Shown here piece by piece: positions 11,691 through 25,600 of a stretch of 64,000 nucleotides of DNA. Location of the stretch: the NCBI RefSeq assembly GCF_019578655.1, contig NC_063263.1, positions 11,965,001-12,029,000 of the forward strand, given 5' to 3'. This DNA comes from Ricinus communis. Lineage: Eukaryota; Streptophyta; Magnoliopsida; Malpighiales; Euphorbiaceae. How positions within the stretch are numbered: position 1 is the first letter of the stretch; each line of letters begins with the position of its first letter. Made by a program: the position numbers and the translations under genes. Below the pieces are notes generated by a model that made no database searches, was not told the origin of the DNA, and was given only the letters and a program-made list of their open reading frames with translations.

Positions 11691-14600
11691 AATGCACGAA
11701 TTAAATATAAAAATATATTCTTATATTAGATCAAAAATACGATTTAATTGAGATGTTAAAAGCACAAATTTATAATGGTACATGTATTTATAACTTAACA
11801 TTTCATTTACATGCTTATAGGATGTTGTATTTTTCATGGGCAATCCTCCATGTAGGTATTAGCATGGTGTATTAAAAGTAAATTATCTTAAAGTGACCAC
11901 AAATTCTTTATATATGAAGAAAAGTTACCTTATATTTTAGGTAAGATTTAATAAGAATTTGAGACTTTTCTTTTCCTTTTTTTCAAACTAAAGCTTCTTA
12001 CAAAATCCTGTGAAGGATATGTTTGAGAAAACCTTATATTAGGCCAAACAATTTATAAAATTCGATTTAGACCCAAAATTGGGGCAAGACATAGACGAGA
12101 GAGATCATGCTGCAAGTCAAAAGGATTATATCAAGGGCATCTATGAATATAAAACTACCAATTAGTGGGTATTTCCATGAATATGGATAAATATTATATG
12201 TTTATATCTGTAAGGTGTGTGATGGGTGGAACATATACATGTCTCTTTAAGTGCTCAGGGGGTCTTTTCAGGGGAAGAAGTCCACCATTCCAGAGGGTTA
12301 ATTATGGGTACTAGAACAAGTAATGCCCAATGAGTTAGGGAACTGGCGAGGCATATGAATGACACAGAAAAAAAAAAAGAAAAAAGAAGCTTCCTTTGGA
12401 AAAAAATGAGTTACAAATGATGGGGAAGGAGAAAAATGATGAGATAAAATAAAAGTCGGTTGGCATGATTAGAGATCTCAAAGACCATCATAAGCATGTT
12501 CTTTTAGATACCTTGTTAATCATTATTCTCTAATCAAAGGTTGCTTTTATATTTGGAATTAACTAATGGTTTGCACAATGTCCATTTCTGGGGGTAATCT
12601 TTTATTTATATATATATATAGTCCAAAAGCTGTTACATGTGATCACCTTTCAAATCATGCATGAATGGGGAACTAATCATAGTGGCTACACTTAATCTAA
12701 CAACATACATGTTTAATCACTCATATTAAACTTTCCATTTAGTTTCATTATGATTATATTACTTTAATTTATTTTATTTTAATAATTCAACTTCGATTTT
12801 GATTATAGTTACTTTTTCTATTAGCTATTTATGTTGCTTATTAATTTTTTCATTTGCGAAGTGATTAAATTAAAATATAATTGAAATTAAATGATGTAAA
12901 AGAAATAAATTAAATTTTTATGATCAAAATAAAACTAAATGTAAAATTTAGTAATTATTTATACGCTATTAACCTGTATAATTTAAATGAAAAAGTAAAC
13001 AAATAAGTTCATCATAAGCTCAAACTTCACACACCATTGTATATCATTGCAAATGCAAAGCATGCCCTAGGAAAGAAAAGAAAAGGAAGAAGAAAGATGA
13101 GGGTCCATCATAATATAATCATTACCTCAAAACATATATGCATATATTTCTCACAAGTAACAACTTGTTGTCATTATTCTTGTCATAACTGACTACTGTG
13201 AATCGGATAAAGGACATTGTATGCAATGTTTTTTTTTACCCTAATACTATATTCTAAAATTTGAAAGGTAATTTAGTTTCACAACACACATAATTTAGGG
13301 TTAAAGTTTATAGGTCATATGATTATGAGTTAATTAATGAAAGATCTTCAAACGTAATTTAGTATGGCAAAATGTCTAAACTACCAAATCTCAAAATTCC
13401 ATCTAGACAATGAGAGGTGAATATTATTGATTAATGAAGACCATCATGAGTATAACATCTCCATAGATAATCTCACATGGCCTACTTAATCTTTTCAATA
13501 TGCTAGAACCATATACATTCCCCCCACTCTTGTCAGAGTATCTATAATCAATGGATTCTACATAATGGTCCAAAAAAATCTAAAGTTTTTGAAAGGGACC
13601 AAGAAGATGATGTTGATAAGTGGATTACCAAGAAATTATCATTAAAAATGCTTTCTTTTGTACTAAATTACTTGTGATCTTTACATGTACTATCATTTAT
13701 ATAGTTTTTTTTTTTTTGTTTTTGGGTTTTGATTGAGATTAGAGTTTTTATTTGAAGAAGGGTTTGCTTGTTAATAAGTGGGTGTTTGATGATAATATCA
13801 TTGCTAGGCCATGTGCATCCAATTTGAGCCTGGAAATCAATGATAAGTTCCACAAACCTTGTTTTTTAATCCCAAAGTTTTTTTTTTCTTGATTTTGCCT
13901 TTTTCTTAAAAAAAAGAAAAGAAAAGAAAATTATCATGGGTTTTTGTTATCCTATGTTTGAAGCATATCCTTTTTCAAATAAGTTGAAGATTTGTAAAAG
14001 AATTCAAATTAGGAAAGCCAAATCATGTTGGGTGGCATGTGATAGAAACACAGATATAGGTGTACCTTTTGTGAGGAAAACAATGAATAGGCATTATGTT
14101 AATTATAGAGAGAGCAAATATGCAAAACAATATGGCTTTTTGACTAATTGTCCCACATTATGGCCCAGTAGTTTATGGGTTAATTAGTACTATAAACTAT
14201 TTTAGTGATAAGTAGGTTGTCTTTTTCCTAATCGCCACAGACTATGTCCTTCATATAATAAAAAATTCTCCAAAGACAACAGATACAAGAAAAGAAAAAT
14301 TCCCAATAAACACTTATGCAAGTAATTAGTGATAAGGACTATCTCTGCATCAAAATATAGAACCACAAGAGTGTAATTTATAATAATCTTGGGTTGGGTT
14401 TACTAATTCCTAAATGTAATCTCTATCCAAACTTCAATTAATTAAGTAAAAAAGCTTACATGTAATCACATGAAACAAAAACATCCCCAAAATTGAGGAA
14501 TGTTTCATGTTTATGCTCATGCTTTTTGTTTTGTTGGTCTTTCTACACTGTTTACCCTCTCTCTTTCAAGCTAACCCAGTTTTGGAAAATTGGTAGTGGA

Positions 14601-17600
14601 GGTCAAAAACCTAAAGAAAAAGTAGTACTCTAAAAGGGATACAGAGAATAAATGTATATCATTGTATTGTCTATTTGTTTCTTTTTTAACCAAATGGTCT
14701 CTCATAGATATGTATACAAATAAGGTGGTGAAGGGGATTAGTGAAAGTTCTATTGGGATTTGGGATTGAGAGTAGTAGAGGATGGACACTATCCTTTCTT
14801 TGGATTTGAGTCTCAAATTATTCAGTCTTTTGTCTTCTTCGATAGCTCCTAATTTGGATGTCTCTTAATGGACCTTAATTAGTCAATGATTCTTTAGAGG
14901 GTTATATATATATATATATATATATATATACTCTAAAACATGTTAATTATTTCTATTATATAATTACATTTTTATAATCTGTATATCTCACTCTTACTAG
15001 ACACTAACACATGCATAGATCCCTTTAAGCCTGTATTTTAATTATATACTGCAAGGAAACTTTCTGGTAAAACTATAATTCCTCTTTTATTTAAAAAATA
15101 CTGATAACAAATAAAGTTTTTAAACCTAAAACAACCTATGGACATATTATATTCCACTATAAGCTACAATCTTAGAATTTTAGAACTGTTAATCAATGAA
15201 TAATACCATTACTCTATTTTTCTCCATTATTAATTAGAAGTCGTGAAGTATAAAATAATTATATAATATAATTTGATATCTCTTAATCTTATATAAATTT
15301 TTAAAAAACTCATCGTGTTTTAAATCTAAATTACAAAACTTGATCTTGTGATTAACATACTAAATAAGCAGACAACTTATGCCAAATATGAATATTAAAT
15401 ATGAAAAATACAAATTAACATCTCAAAGCTTCGTGAATCTGTATTCCAAACATTGAAATTTAATTTGTCATAGGTGGAGAAGATTAAGAAAGTGGGTATG
15501 TCTTGGAAACATAAAATCCAAAGAACATGAAGCCTATGTTCTCTTGTGGGGTTTCTTCAAACATGGATTTCCTTTTCCCCCATGTGCATGCAAAGTGGGT
15601 AGCATCTCATGGCGTGGAGGACTACCTAAAACCATGTCCCATTCAATCTCCTCAAGACACTAATATAGCTTATAATATTCATAATTTTGGGACCTTTTTG
15701 GATTCTCAACCTTAGTCTAATTTAATTTCTTCTAATTAAAGTGGACTAAAAAGAGTGATGTTAGGTATCTAGCCAGCTTTTTGCAGCCTAATTCTAGAGA
15801 GCTTGGGATACTATTTTTAAGAGGATGCTCAACATTTATAGAGAGCTTGAAAAGGAGCATCCATCCACTTCATCTTAGTTTATACTAAATCTTATCTAGT
15901 TTGCAAAGTTAATTAGGGTTGAGTCATTTTGATTATCTAAACTTCTGTGTTGACCATATTTTATTCAGTCCTGGTAGTCTTTTAAGCAATACAGTATGAA
16001 TAATTATTTTTTCATATTCATCTTAAAGGTGACAAGCTCTTATTAATACTCATAGACGATGGTGAAACAATTTAAAAACCAAAACTTCTGCGATTCAACC
16101 ATCTGTTATAATTGAGTAATTTATTGATTTAGTTAGCAAAATTTAATACTTGAGGTACCACTTAGAGTAGGAATATCTCTATTATCATCATGCAGTATTG
16201 GGGTTACTAAATTCATCTGTTTTGGTCAAAGAGTATGAGATTTATAATATGTATCGAAAAGGTAGCAGAGTCAAAGAAAAGGGAAAAAGATAAAAAGAAA
16301 GTGAAGATTGTTATGTTCTTTTGAAAGTTGAAGTAAAAGGAAGAAGAAAGTGAATGTTGTGTGCACGTGTGTTCCTGGAAATGTGCCTTTCCAGGAATTC
16401 TGGTTAGGACTGTCTGCTTGTTCAATTTTTCTTCTTCTTCTTCTGATGAAAGAGATGTCTTTAATACAAATTAACTGAGAAACAGATGTGACTGTAATGT
16501 GTTTGTGCACATCAAATCATGAGATACAGCCAGGGACATCTTTTCCTGGATCTCATATTCCATGTCATATATATGCTAGTATATGTTTTACAGCTTTGAG
16601 TTTCAATCAATTATGAGCTTGTAATTCTCTATGCAAACTTATAACGTTCACAGGATATATATTTATATACTTGATGTCTTTAAATTAAGCATACTTGAAT
16701 CAATTTATTTAATTAAGAGAAATTAAGTTGTTAACATTCAAGTCCTAATGATTTGGAGCTTGAACGATTTGCTATATCACATATATATTTTTCTCGCTTT
16801 TGATTGACAAAACTTGTAGAGTATCAAGTAAGATGGCTTTCACTTTGTCATGTGCTCTGTAGAGCCTAATAACCTGTTTGGATTGATGTTTTCCAAGGTT
16901 TTTGAAAGTTTATAAAAGTCCTGGAACCTCCGAATATTGTTTGGGAAAAAGTACTATTTAGGAGGTAAGATATTCAGGAGATAAAACTTTTAAAGGTTTC
17001 TAAAAATCCCAACCAAACAAATCGATAAGAGTTAATTAGGCACATTCCCACCTAGCCAACAAAATAACAACAACAAAAGAAAAATGCAGCCATGGAAGAA
17101 GAGCTATTAAGACTCTCTATCAAGTCTTGCTTCAAGCTTCAAAATCTTGAGTGCAACGTAGACCCTGATTCTGGATCAATATTATATAAACCAAAGGAAG
17201 AGAAAAATAAAAATACCTGAAATAATTTGATATAATTGCATTTGCTTCACCACCCTTTAACCTTTAAGCACCAAATTAGGAGCAATAGCCAGTGCATATG
17301 AAGTACTTTTAGAGCTAAACCAGACTTGGAATGCAAAGTGTCTGTTTTTCCTTTCTGCTGCTTCATTTTATCGTGGAGTGTTAGTAATTGTATTTTTACT
17401 TTGATAATTCATATGAATATATTGGCCCCTATTGTTGGTACATAGACATGAGATTCTTTTATTAACTTCTTTTTCAGCTGTCTCTGTGATCTCTTTAAAT
17501 TTGCGCAAGACTTCTGACTTCTCCTTCGTAAGTCTTTTTCCACCATTAAAGATCTTTGATAGATGAGCACAAAAGTGATAGAAAATTCCAAATCAAATTG

Positions 17601-17960
17601 TTTAGCAATACCAAGTGAGCTTTCTTACTGTCACATTCGATTAATAGCAATTCAAGAAATTATATGAACTGATCACAGCAAGAGTCTAAACAAGATTATG
17701 CATTTCTTTCCCAAGAAGGAGATGATTTTCCATTTAAATCTTCATACAAAGCCATGCATAACTATTTCAGTTATGTAGATGGCATGTTCAAGTTGGAGAT
17801 GCAATAGTTCTTCTTCCTAAGCATAGAAACAGGAAAATGTCTAACAGTCAACAGAAATGAAAGAGAGGTCATTCCACTTCATGTTCCAAATTAAGAATAT
17901 ACAAAACTCTGCTGCAAGCCATATGCAGAGAGCTAGAGCATGACCCTGCTTTCGACTTCT
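11691..17960. other. Intergenic region upstream of the LEP-like gene
   Basis: About 6 kb without a supportable gene. The open frames at 13936-14187 (+) and 15527-15715 (+) have no domain, start context or splice structure that persuades me. Contains a (TA)14 microsatellite at 14903-14930, two short hairpins at 16371-16396 and 16519-16557, and scattered T tracts. Long upstream regions are common for developmental regulators, so regulatory elements for LEP may lie here, but none can be pinned down. Confidence 0.5.
14903..14930. repeat. (TA)14 microsatellite
   Basis: Uninterrupted alternating TA tract of about 28 bases, likely length-polymorphic. Confidence 0.9.
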
Positions 17961-17962
17961 TT

Positions 17963-20854
17963 CTATGTCAATGGCAACCCTTTGAAAGCAAATTTCCACG
18001 AGAGCGAAATCATACCATTCATCCCCTTGTGCTGCCTCTTTACAGGCTTTATGCAACAGTTTGATGTCAATATTTGACAGTCAGCAACAACTTCTGAAAC
18101 AGGTAATGACCCGATTTCCACTATCTCTTCCATGATCTCGGGTTTGTTGTCCTCTTCCATTACTCTTAGAAACTTTTCCAGTGCCTCCCGCATCCATTCG
18201 TATCGACAGAATTCGAATGCGTCTTTAATGTTTAGCTGCAGAACACATAATATCACAAGAAATATGTTACAATTTTGTTTTCGGCGATACTCTATGCCCT
18301 ATAGAACCTAGAGTTATTAATAAAATTGAACATACTGACCCATTTCCTGTCACGATTTTCTCGTTCAGGCCAAGTCTCAAGTTCCTCAGTCACCTCTAAA
18401 GCAAACATGAACCCTTTGCAGCCTCCTTCCAGGCTGCACAGATCTTGTTTACTCTTGCTTCTGAAATACCAAACTCCTAAGGGTACTTCCTGAAAAGCGA
18501 ACGCGGATAAATGTCAGCCTGATGGATAGTGCAATGATCTATATGGTATAACAAAATAAGTCTACCAAGCAGGAAAGGAAAACTTACTCTGAGTATTCCT
18601 CTCACTCCTGCTTCTTCTATGGCTTCTCGGGATGCAGCTTCCAATACAGTCTCATCATTTTCCCATCCGCCCTAACGGCATAAAAGAAGGAAACAATTAG
18701 AAGAAGGAAATCGCAGACAGGCAAAAGATTAGGCATGAACCAATGAGATTTGGCTAAACGATACTGGAATTGTCCCCAAAACTATATATTTACGACTTTG
18801 GTCCTAGTAGCAGTCCATTTATTTAGAAAGAAATAAAAGAATAGCAGAGAAGACAACGTCATACCTTAGGAAACACCATGTCAGTTCGATTCGGCGAGGA
18901 GACCATGAGAACTTCTATCCTATGTTCCGTATCATTGCTAAGTCCCTCGATGTCTTTTCTTAGTCTGTAAGGAATACATCTGTTGCACACATAAAGCAAG
19001 TCAGCAGAATTAGCTTGATTAACCAGGCATCATATACAAGGGCATTTCCTGAGCAAAAAATCTCTACTTGCAGATCATGTATGCTGATACTAAATCCACT
19101 AAAGGGATTAGGATCATAAATTCAAGACTCAGTTCATATACGAAAGTGGATTGCTAGGATATCTGTCCTGATTCCTGTCATCTTAAATCAAGAACTTGTT
19201 CACGTGAAGGTATCTGTCTATCATCCTCTATATTAGCAGCAGCAGAAGTTAACTTCTACCAAGAGCGTACAACATAGTAGCAAAAAGAAAAGGGCTAAAC
19301 TTGAAAGGAAGCCATTCCATTCTTCCTCGTATTTCACCAAGCTTTCCAATTAATCAAATACTTTCTAGCTCTCCATTTCTACAGGTATACCAGAATTTGC
19401 AGCTTCAAAACAAATTATCATGAAGTCTATAAATCTTTTTGGCAAAAATGATAGGCCTTGTCCAGTGCAAGATGTTCCAGCATTCAACATTCTTAAATAC
19501 AGAAATGGATCCTATTTAGAAACAGAATCAAACATTTATAGGAACCCAATTCTGGAAATTGCAATAAATCATTTCAATTCATAGTCTAACATCTGCAGGA
19601 ACTCATTTGTAAAAACTTAAAATAGATCATCTAGACTGTTGGATGATTTTCATACACATTTTTAAACAAGCAACTTACTGCGTTTAAGAAACAAAATTTA
19701 AACTAATAGTTCTGGATTTAAAACTTGAGATTATACAAATAAAAGAAGTCATGATTTTTATCATATCTACAAGAAAATGAGCAAAAGATTAGGTTCATCA
19801 CAGATGCTAATTTAATTCTATCCTTCCATGTAAAACCTATATTAAAACAACAACAAAAAAAAACTTCAAGAAGTTTTATAAACAAAGCCCGATAAAACCT
19901 CTTTAAGTGATAGGTTGATTTAATAAATCCATTGAGACAATGACATGAACAATAAAATCAAACTGCATTAATCACCTTTCAAATCCCCTACCTAAACCCT
20001 GCTACCTCTGAACAGTAAGAGCCAAGCCAAAAATGGCTTTAACTGAATAAAGTATAATTTTCAGGTAACACAATTCCACATACAGGACAAAAGTCAGAAA
20101 ACATATCATGCAAAAGCAGAAATTAACTCATGGAAAAAGTCAAAAATAAAATAAAATTATAAATACAGTAAGAGCCCACAAAACATATTCCACTATTATA
20201 AGATAAGAAAATGACAACAATAAAGCCAATCATGCTTAGCACCTCGATTTTTTAGAGACTTATTATACGTAACCAGTGTTATGGATCTTGGGTTCGAACT
20301 TCTGTACGTGCTAATAGAAACAATTATGTTATTAATTAATCTTAAGGATATGTATTAATAAAAATTAGTATTAATCCATAGTCTAGCACATAGTTTTCAT
20401 GACTATAATGAATAAAATAAAATGAAAAGATTACAATAATTGTCTCATTACAAGTTGAGTTGAGATGCTCTTCTATAGTCTATTCGAAGATAAGGTTTGA
20501 GGCTCCATACAATATGACAAAAATTAACAGTTCCCAAGAACAGAGTGGGGAAATTAAACAGGCCAAATTTGATAAAAACAAGAAGTGGAAATTGCATGGC
20601 ACCATAAAAAAACAGTAAGAGATGATCCGTAGAATTAAAAGCAAACGAAAATTGGAACCATCCAACAACCTACCTTCCCCACCCATCAAGATGATAATAA
20701 TAATTATAATAATGAAAGATTCTTTTTTAAACAAGTGAAACTTACAGTAAATGAAAGAAATAATGCAGAGCCTAGATTATTACCCAGAAACAAGACGAAC
20801 ATTGTCCTCATAACGCTGTCGGTGTCTCCCTGTTCTTGCCTGCAGAGATGACAT
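17963..20854 (-). CDS. NUDT13: Nudix hydrolase 12/13-like (mitochondrial type)
   Basis: Five exons joined by GT-AG introns: 20784-20854, 18865-18979, 18588-18671, 18340-18489, 17963-18235, giving 230 aa. The start MSSLQARTGRHRQRYEDN and the following VSGCIPYR match the NUDT12/13 subgroup. The Nudix box (residues 63-85) begins exactly at exon 3 with GGWENDETV and contains REAIEEAGV, so all catalytic Glu and Arg of GX5EX7REUXEEXGU are present. LGVWYFRSKSK, CKGFMFALEVTEELETWPE and RYEWMREALEKFL follow, as in the family. Arabidopsis NUDT13 is a mitochondrial diadenosine-polyphosphate hydrolase; that activity is inferred here. NUDT12 and NUDT13 are close paralogues, so the symbol is approximate. 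The C-terminal 35 residues are unlike the rest, and an overlapping frame (17841-18056) reads protein-like; see findings. Intron 1 is long (1.8 kb). Confidence 0.85.
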
Positions 20855-21400
20855 GGTTTCTGCTGTTGCTGTTGCTGTTAATGAAAACTTTTCCTTCATA
20901 AAATGTCGAGAAAAGAAACAAATTAGACATGAAAACGTATTATATATATATACATATATATATAAAACAAGAAGAAAGGTTTAAAATCAAAACAAGAACC
21001 AAAAAGAAAGATTACCAAGCTTCTCTTTTCTTTTGGTCTAAAGAAATGTAATATATCTGAATTCTATCATAACCAAGAATAGAACTCTTGGCTCTACGCA
21101 AAACAATCCTGAGAGACAGATTTGAGAAATGAAGGTTCTTTTTAAAACCCAAAAAGGTTTTTGATTGAGATATGTGTCTGTGTTTTCAGTGTCCGAATTC
21201 ATGCAAAGACACCCTGTTTTATATGCTTTGACAATGATGAGAGAACAAAGAGAAGAAGAAGGTCGAGAACGATAACAAGAAGAAGAACAAGAACAAGAAG
21301 AAGAAAACAAAGAAAATCTGGTTAGAAAAGATAAATTGAAAAGGAGACGGAAGGAGATGCAGAGAAAGCCAGAGATTTCGGCGGGGCCGGAGCAACGGCA
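20855..21400 (-). promoter_or_regulatory. 5' UTR and probable leader intron of the Nudix gene
   Basis: The leader is GA/CT-rich. A plausible donor (AAGCTTG|GTAATC) at about 21016 and an acceptor (TTAACAG) at about 20876 suggest a 5' UTR intron of about 140 bases. A TATA box (TATAAAA, minus strand) lies at 21405-21411, about 550 bp from the ATG. A CAACAG repeat directly precedes the ATG. The open frames at 21038-21310 and 21219-21401 are leader and intron shadows rich in Ser, Phe and Leu. Confidence 0.5.
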
Positions 21401-21404
21401 TCCA

Positions 21405-21411
21405 TTTTATA
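21405..21411 (-). promoter_or_regulatory. TATA box of the Nudix gene
   Basis: TATAAAATGG on the minus strand, at the border between AT-rich intergenic DNA and the GA/CT-rich leader. Confidence 0.5.
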
Positions 21412-22499
21412 ATGAATCATTAACTGAATTATATACAACAACAACAAAAAAAAAAAAAAAAGGAAATTAAATAATAAATTAAAATCTATAGTCAATTTTT
21501 TTTTTAATTTCTTGGAGCATTAGAGGTTAATTAATTTCTTTTCATTTTTGTAATAATTTAATTATCAGGACGAACAATCAAACTTCTGTTTTCATAATGC
21601 TATATATTTTAAATTTTATTTGCATTATTTATTTCAGAATGATTTATCTTACTCGATTTTAATGTGTCAATGACTAAGTCGTCAAATATTTTTTTATAAT
21701 ATATATATATATATACACATATGTCACAATTTTATAATTAATTAATATATTATTTTCAGATAAATAATAATTTTAATTAAAATAACATATAAATTAGATT
21801 TATTACTCATAATTAACTTTAAGCTCGTAACTAATCCACTTTTGCATTCCTTCTCTCAAAAAAAGGAATGGGCATAAATTATTATTTTTATTTTTCTCAT
21901 CATCGTCACCATAATCATGATTAGTAATTTCTGCTCGGAAAATTTGATTTCTTTTGCAGGGGATGAAGTGAACAAACAAATCAGGAAGCAAGCAAAAGAA
22001 TAAAAGAAAATGTATATTTATTAATTATAAAAATAAAAATATATATATAATATTAAAAATGTAATATACTCATGAATTTATATTTTGATAATATTATATA
22101 CACTAAAACTAAGTAAATATTCCCAGCCTCTGAAAACATTCGGGGACGAAGAAGGAAATGAAACAGTAGCATTTTATAGGCAACGACTTTGGAGAGGAAT
22201 CTTTAAGACTATAAAGCGTTGGAATGAATCCATATATATATCCCTGACAATCCTTGTCATCACCCATTCATCACTCCAGATATAGAAATAATTACACCCA
22301 AGATTAAGCAAAAATTACAATCTCATGAGGAATACTTTCCTTTCAAAACATGACTTCTTAATCGATTCGGCTTTTGTTAGCATTATCTGCCAAACATTGC
22401 CTACTTAAATAATTTCAGATTTTTTAATTCCAATCTTTTCTATGATTATATATATATCTGAAGTTAATTTAGAATGTGTCGAGTTGAACTTTTATGGGC

Positions 22500-22612
22500 A
22501 ATAAAGTATTTCTTCAAGAATTTTAATGCAATTGCATATTGAAGATTCAAACTCAAAATTTTAATTAAATTAGAAGAAACTTTTACAATCTCATCTATAG
22601 AATCTTAAATTT
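22500..22612 (-). mobile_element. SINE-like repeat, family 1, copy 2
   Basis: Diverged copy of the unit at 11403-11512. Both share, on the plus strand, a box B-like GATTCAAACTCAAAATTTT block, then TTAATTAAATTAGAAGAAAC, then a box A-like AATCTCATCTA block, at matching spacing. Orientation is the same. Confidence 0.45.
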
Positions 22613-25600
22613 TCTTTCGACTTGAACAAATCAATACCCAAACCGACTCTCCTTGTTAAGTCCAACCAGAAATTAGCATACATGGTGAAGCAGTCTCATA
22701 CATGTAGGTGACTCCACATACATGTCATTCCCATTAACAAAAAAGGAATCCATTCTTTTTATAACATCTTTTTGACACCTGATTTAAAGGGTATTATTAG
22801 GACTAAAAGAAAACTTGTTACAAGTAATCAAATGTCCAGAAGCAGTCTCATATTTCTTTAGATAACTTTTTAAATAATTAGAATTTGCCTTTGCAGGAAA
22901 ATAAGATTGTTCATCGACACAAGAAAAAGAAAAGAAAGAGAGAAACCACTAAGCTCGCAGTTGCTATATATTGTGATTTCAAACCATGATTATAAGCTTG
23001 ACTGACTGCATTATACAGCAAAGAAGAGGGTCCTCAAGCACACAAAATAAATTAATATGGAGAATCAGAGTTACCTTGTCGAGCCCCACGAGTTGGTCGA
23101 GACATGCCTGTTAACCTTTCGGGAATAAATAAAAATTTATATTTTTAAATTTTAATTATTTAGTCTGTTTAATATTATAATTTTTAATATTTTTGATATT
23201 TTATATATTTTTTAAAGCAAATCTTCATTCAATATATTGATATGTATTGTATATGAATATTTAAATGTTACAAAAAAAGAATTTAGAGTATATATCAAAA
23301 ATTGAAAATCTTTAAGAATTAAAAAAAATGCAGACGTAATTTTTTGAAATCAAAAAATTTAAATTGACTAATAAATAATACTGATTCATGAACATATATA
23401 TGTTTCTTGGCCAAAAAAAAAAAACAAGAATTAACTTGAACATGAATATTTACTTTTCCTTCCATTTTAACTTTTAATTGCAATAAGATGAACATATAAA
23501 TGGGAAGTAATTGCTTTCTATCATTTTTCAAGCATTTTGTAGAAGAACTCTATACTCTTACTAATTTCCATAGATGGAAAATCAAATTAACTTTAAAAAG
23601 TTTAAAAAAAAAAAGAAAATGCATATACATTATTATCTTAAATCGAAGCCACATGACCACTTAACAAAACTTTCAGAATTAATCCTGATAGTGATTTAAA
23701 AAAACAAGGTTTAAATTGAAATCTTTATTTGGTTTATTTAAGAAAAAAAAATGAAAAACAAGAACAATCAATTTAATTTTTTTTTTTTAAGTTTTGTAAA
23801 ATGAAAGAAGTCAACTTAAATTTTGGGTTGGGTTTTATATCTTAAGTGGTTGGGATCCCTTATGATTTTGTGTTGCCCTCTCTTCCATTTTAATAATAAG
23901 ATTTAGATGCTTTCCAAGAAACTATGTTACCAATAATTAGTTGAATTTCATTTTATCTATCCAAGGACACAATTATTATTGTATTAAGACAAAGTTCTTA
24001 CATACTTATTATAAACTTTTCATGGGTTCCTAAACATGTTCAATTCATGAGTCAATAAAGTTCAGTTGTCAATTCTAGCTTATGAAATGAATTCAACTTG
24101 TTAATTTTTCTTCTTTTCTTTTTCTTGAGACTAAGAAAAGCATTTCAGGGTTCGATTCATAACAAACCAAACTCTTGCTTAGATAAGGAATTTTCTCTTT
24201 TTTGGAGTTAAAAGGCAACCCACTAATTATAAATGTTCTTCTAGTGATTTTATAGAAATTATAGTACATAAAGACCAAAATGCATATTTAAGTCTTTAAA
24301 TTTTTTTTATTTTTATTTTATTAATTAAATTTTTATAATTTAATTTCTTACTTTTATCAGAAGTTTAATAGTTCTTTTTTAAAGTAAAAATAAAAATACA
24401 ATAACTCGTATATATACAGCTTAAAATAAAAAAAAATTAATAAAATAAAATAAAAATTTTTAAAATTTAATAATAAATTTTGCCTGCATAATTTTTAAAA
24501 AAAATATATATATATAGAGGGAGAAAAGTTCAAAATGGTATAAACAAGTAAGAAAGGCCCATGCATCATTAAATTTGACAGTGACATTATAATATCACCC
24601 ACATGTATGCCGACATATGTGTTCTCATGCATCATCACATGCTCTAAACCCTTCCAACCTCGACCAACTACAAGTTCTTTCTTTATTTTTAGGATTTACT
24701 TTTTTTAACGTTACAAAATTCATACAAAATATTAATTGCATTGGCTTATATATATTCTGATTTTTTTAAAAAAATAAATTTAATTAATTAAAACATATCG
24801 AACGAGACCCGTATGAATAATAAAATATTTTATCAATATTTTTAACACAATTACGTATAATTAATTTGAAAAAAGAAATATAATTCGGGATCGACAAGTA
24901 TGTGGGTGCCCTAACAAACATAATTTGACCAGAGCAATATTATCATGCAGAATCAATTAATATACAACAGAAGCTTAATATTAAAATCTTATAGAGGTTT
25001 CGGCAATAATGCAGCTGCATCACCCATGTGAGGAACTTGAAAAGATCATTCAAGTTGTTGGAAATTTTGAACCCATCACAACCGGCAAACATATATAGAA
25101 GAAGTCAAGAATTTGACACCTTTTTCTGCTTTAAAAACTCATGAACCCTAAAATTGTTTCTGTCCAAATTTGAACACGAAAACAGTTTGCTCATCACCTA
25201 CCTATTTAATTCATGTTTTTTATTTTCTTTAGTTCATATTCGATGAAGGGACTTCAGATTCTATGTTCAGACGGTGACAAGCATCTAACTGTATTTTGAA
25301 ACTATACATATAGATTTTGTTGGTGAAATTTGAACACACAATTGATTAAATGCCACACCTTACCTATAATTTCGTAAAAAATAGTCATTATTTTTATTAA
25401 AGTACTAATAACTATAATTAAAAGAATAAATGTAAATCAAATATATTTTTGTTGGTAATTATTATTTGTAATAATTGGAAATTTTTTAATTTTTAATTTT
25501 TAATCTTATCGACTGAAGAATTTTCACTTCTATAGGCTCGACTCAAAATAATGATTTTTTTTTTCCTTCTAGCTTACCGAGATAAAATTTTAATATTTTT

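Noticed and set aside
13936..14187. 83-codon plus-strand frame
   Set aside because: Lys/Arg/Asn/Tyr-rich, no domain; consistent with chance in AT-rich DNA.
16371..16396. Perfect 10-bp stem hairpin (TTCCTGGAAA/TTTCCAGGAA), with another imperfect one at 16519-16557, considered as microRNA precursors
   Set aside because: Stems and loops are too short for a plant pre-miRNA and no known plant miRNA sequence was recognised.
20280..20310. GGGTTCGAACTT word considered as a tRNA T-loop
   Set aside because: No acceptor or anticodon stem could be formed around it; more likely repeat sequence or chance.
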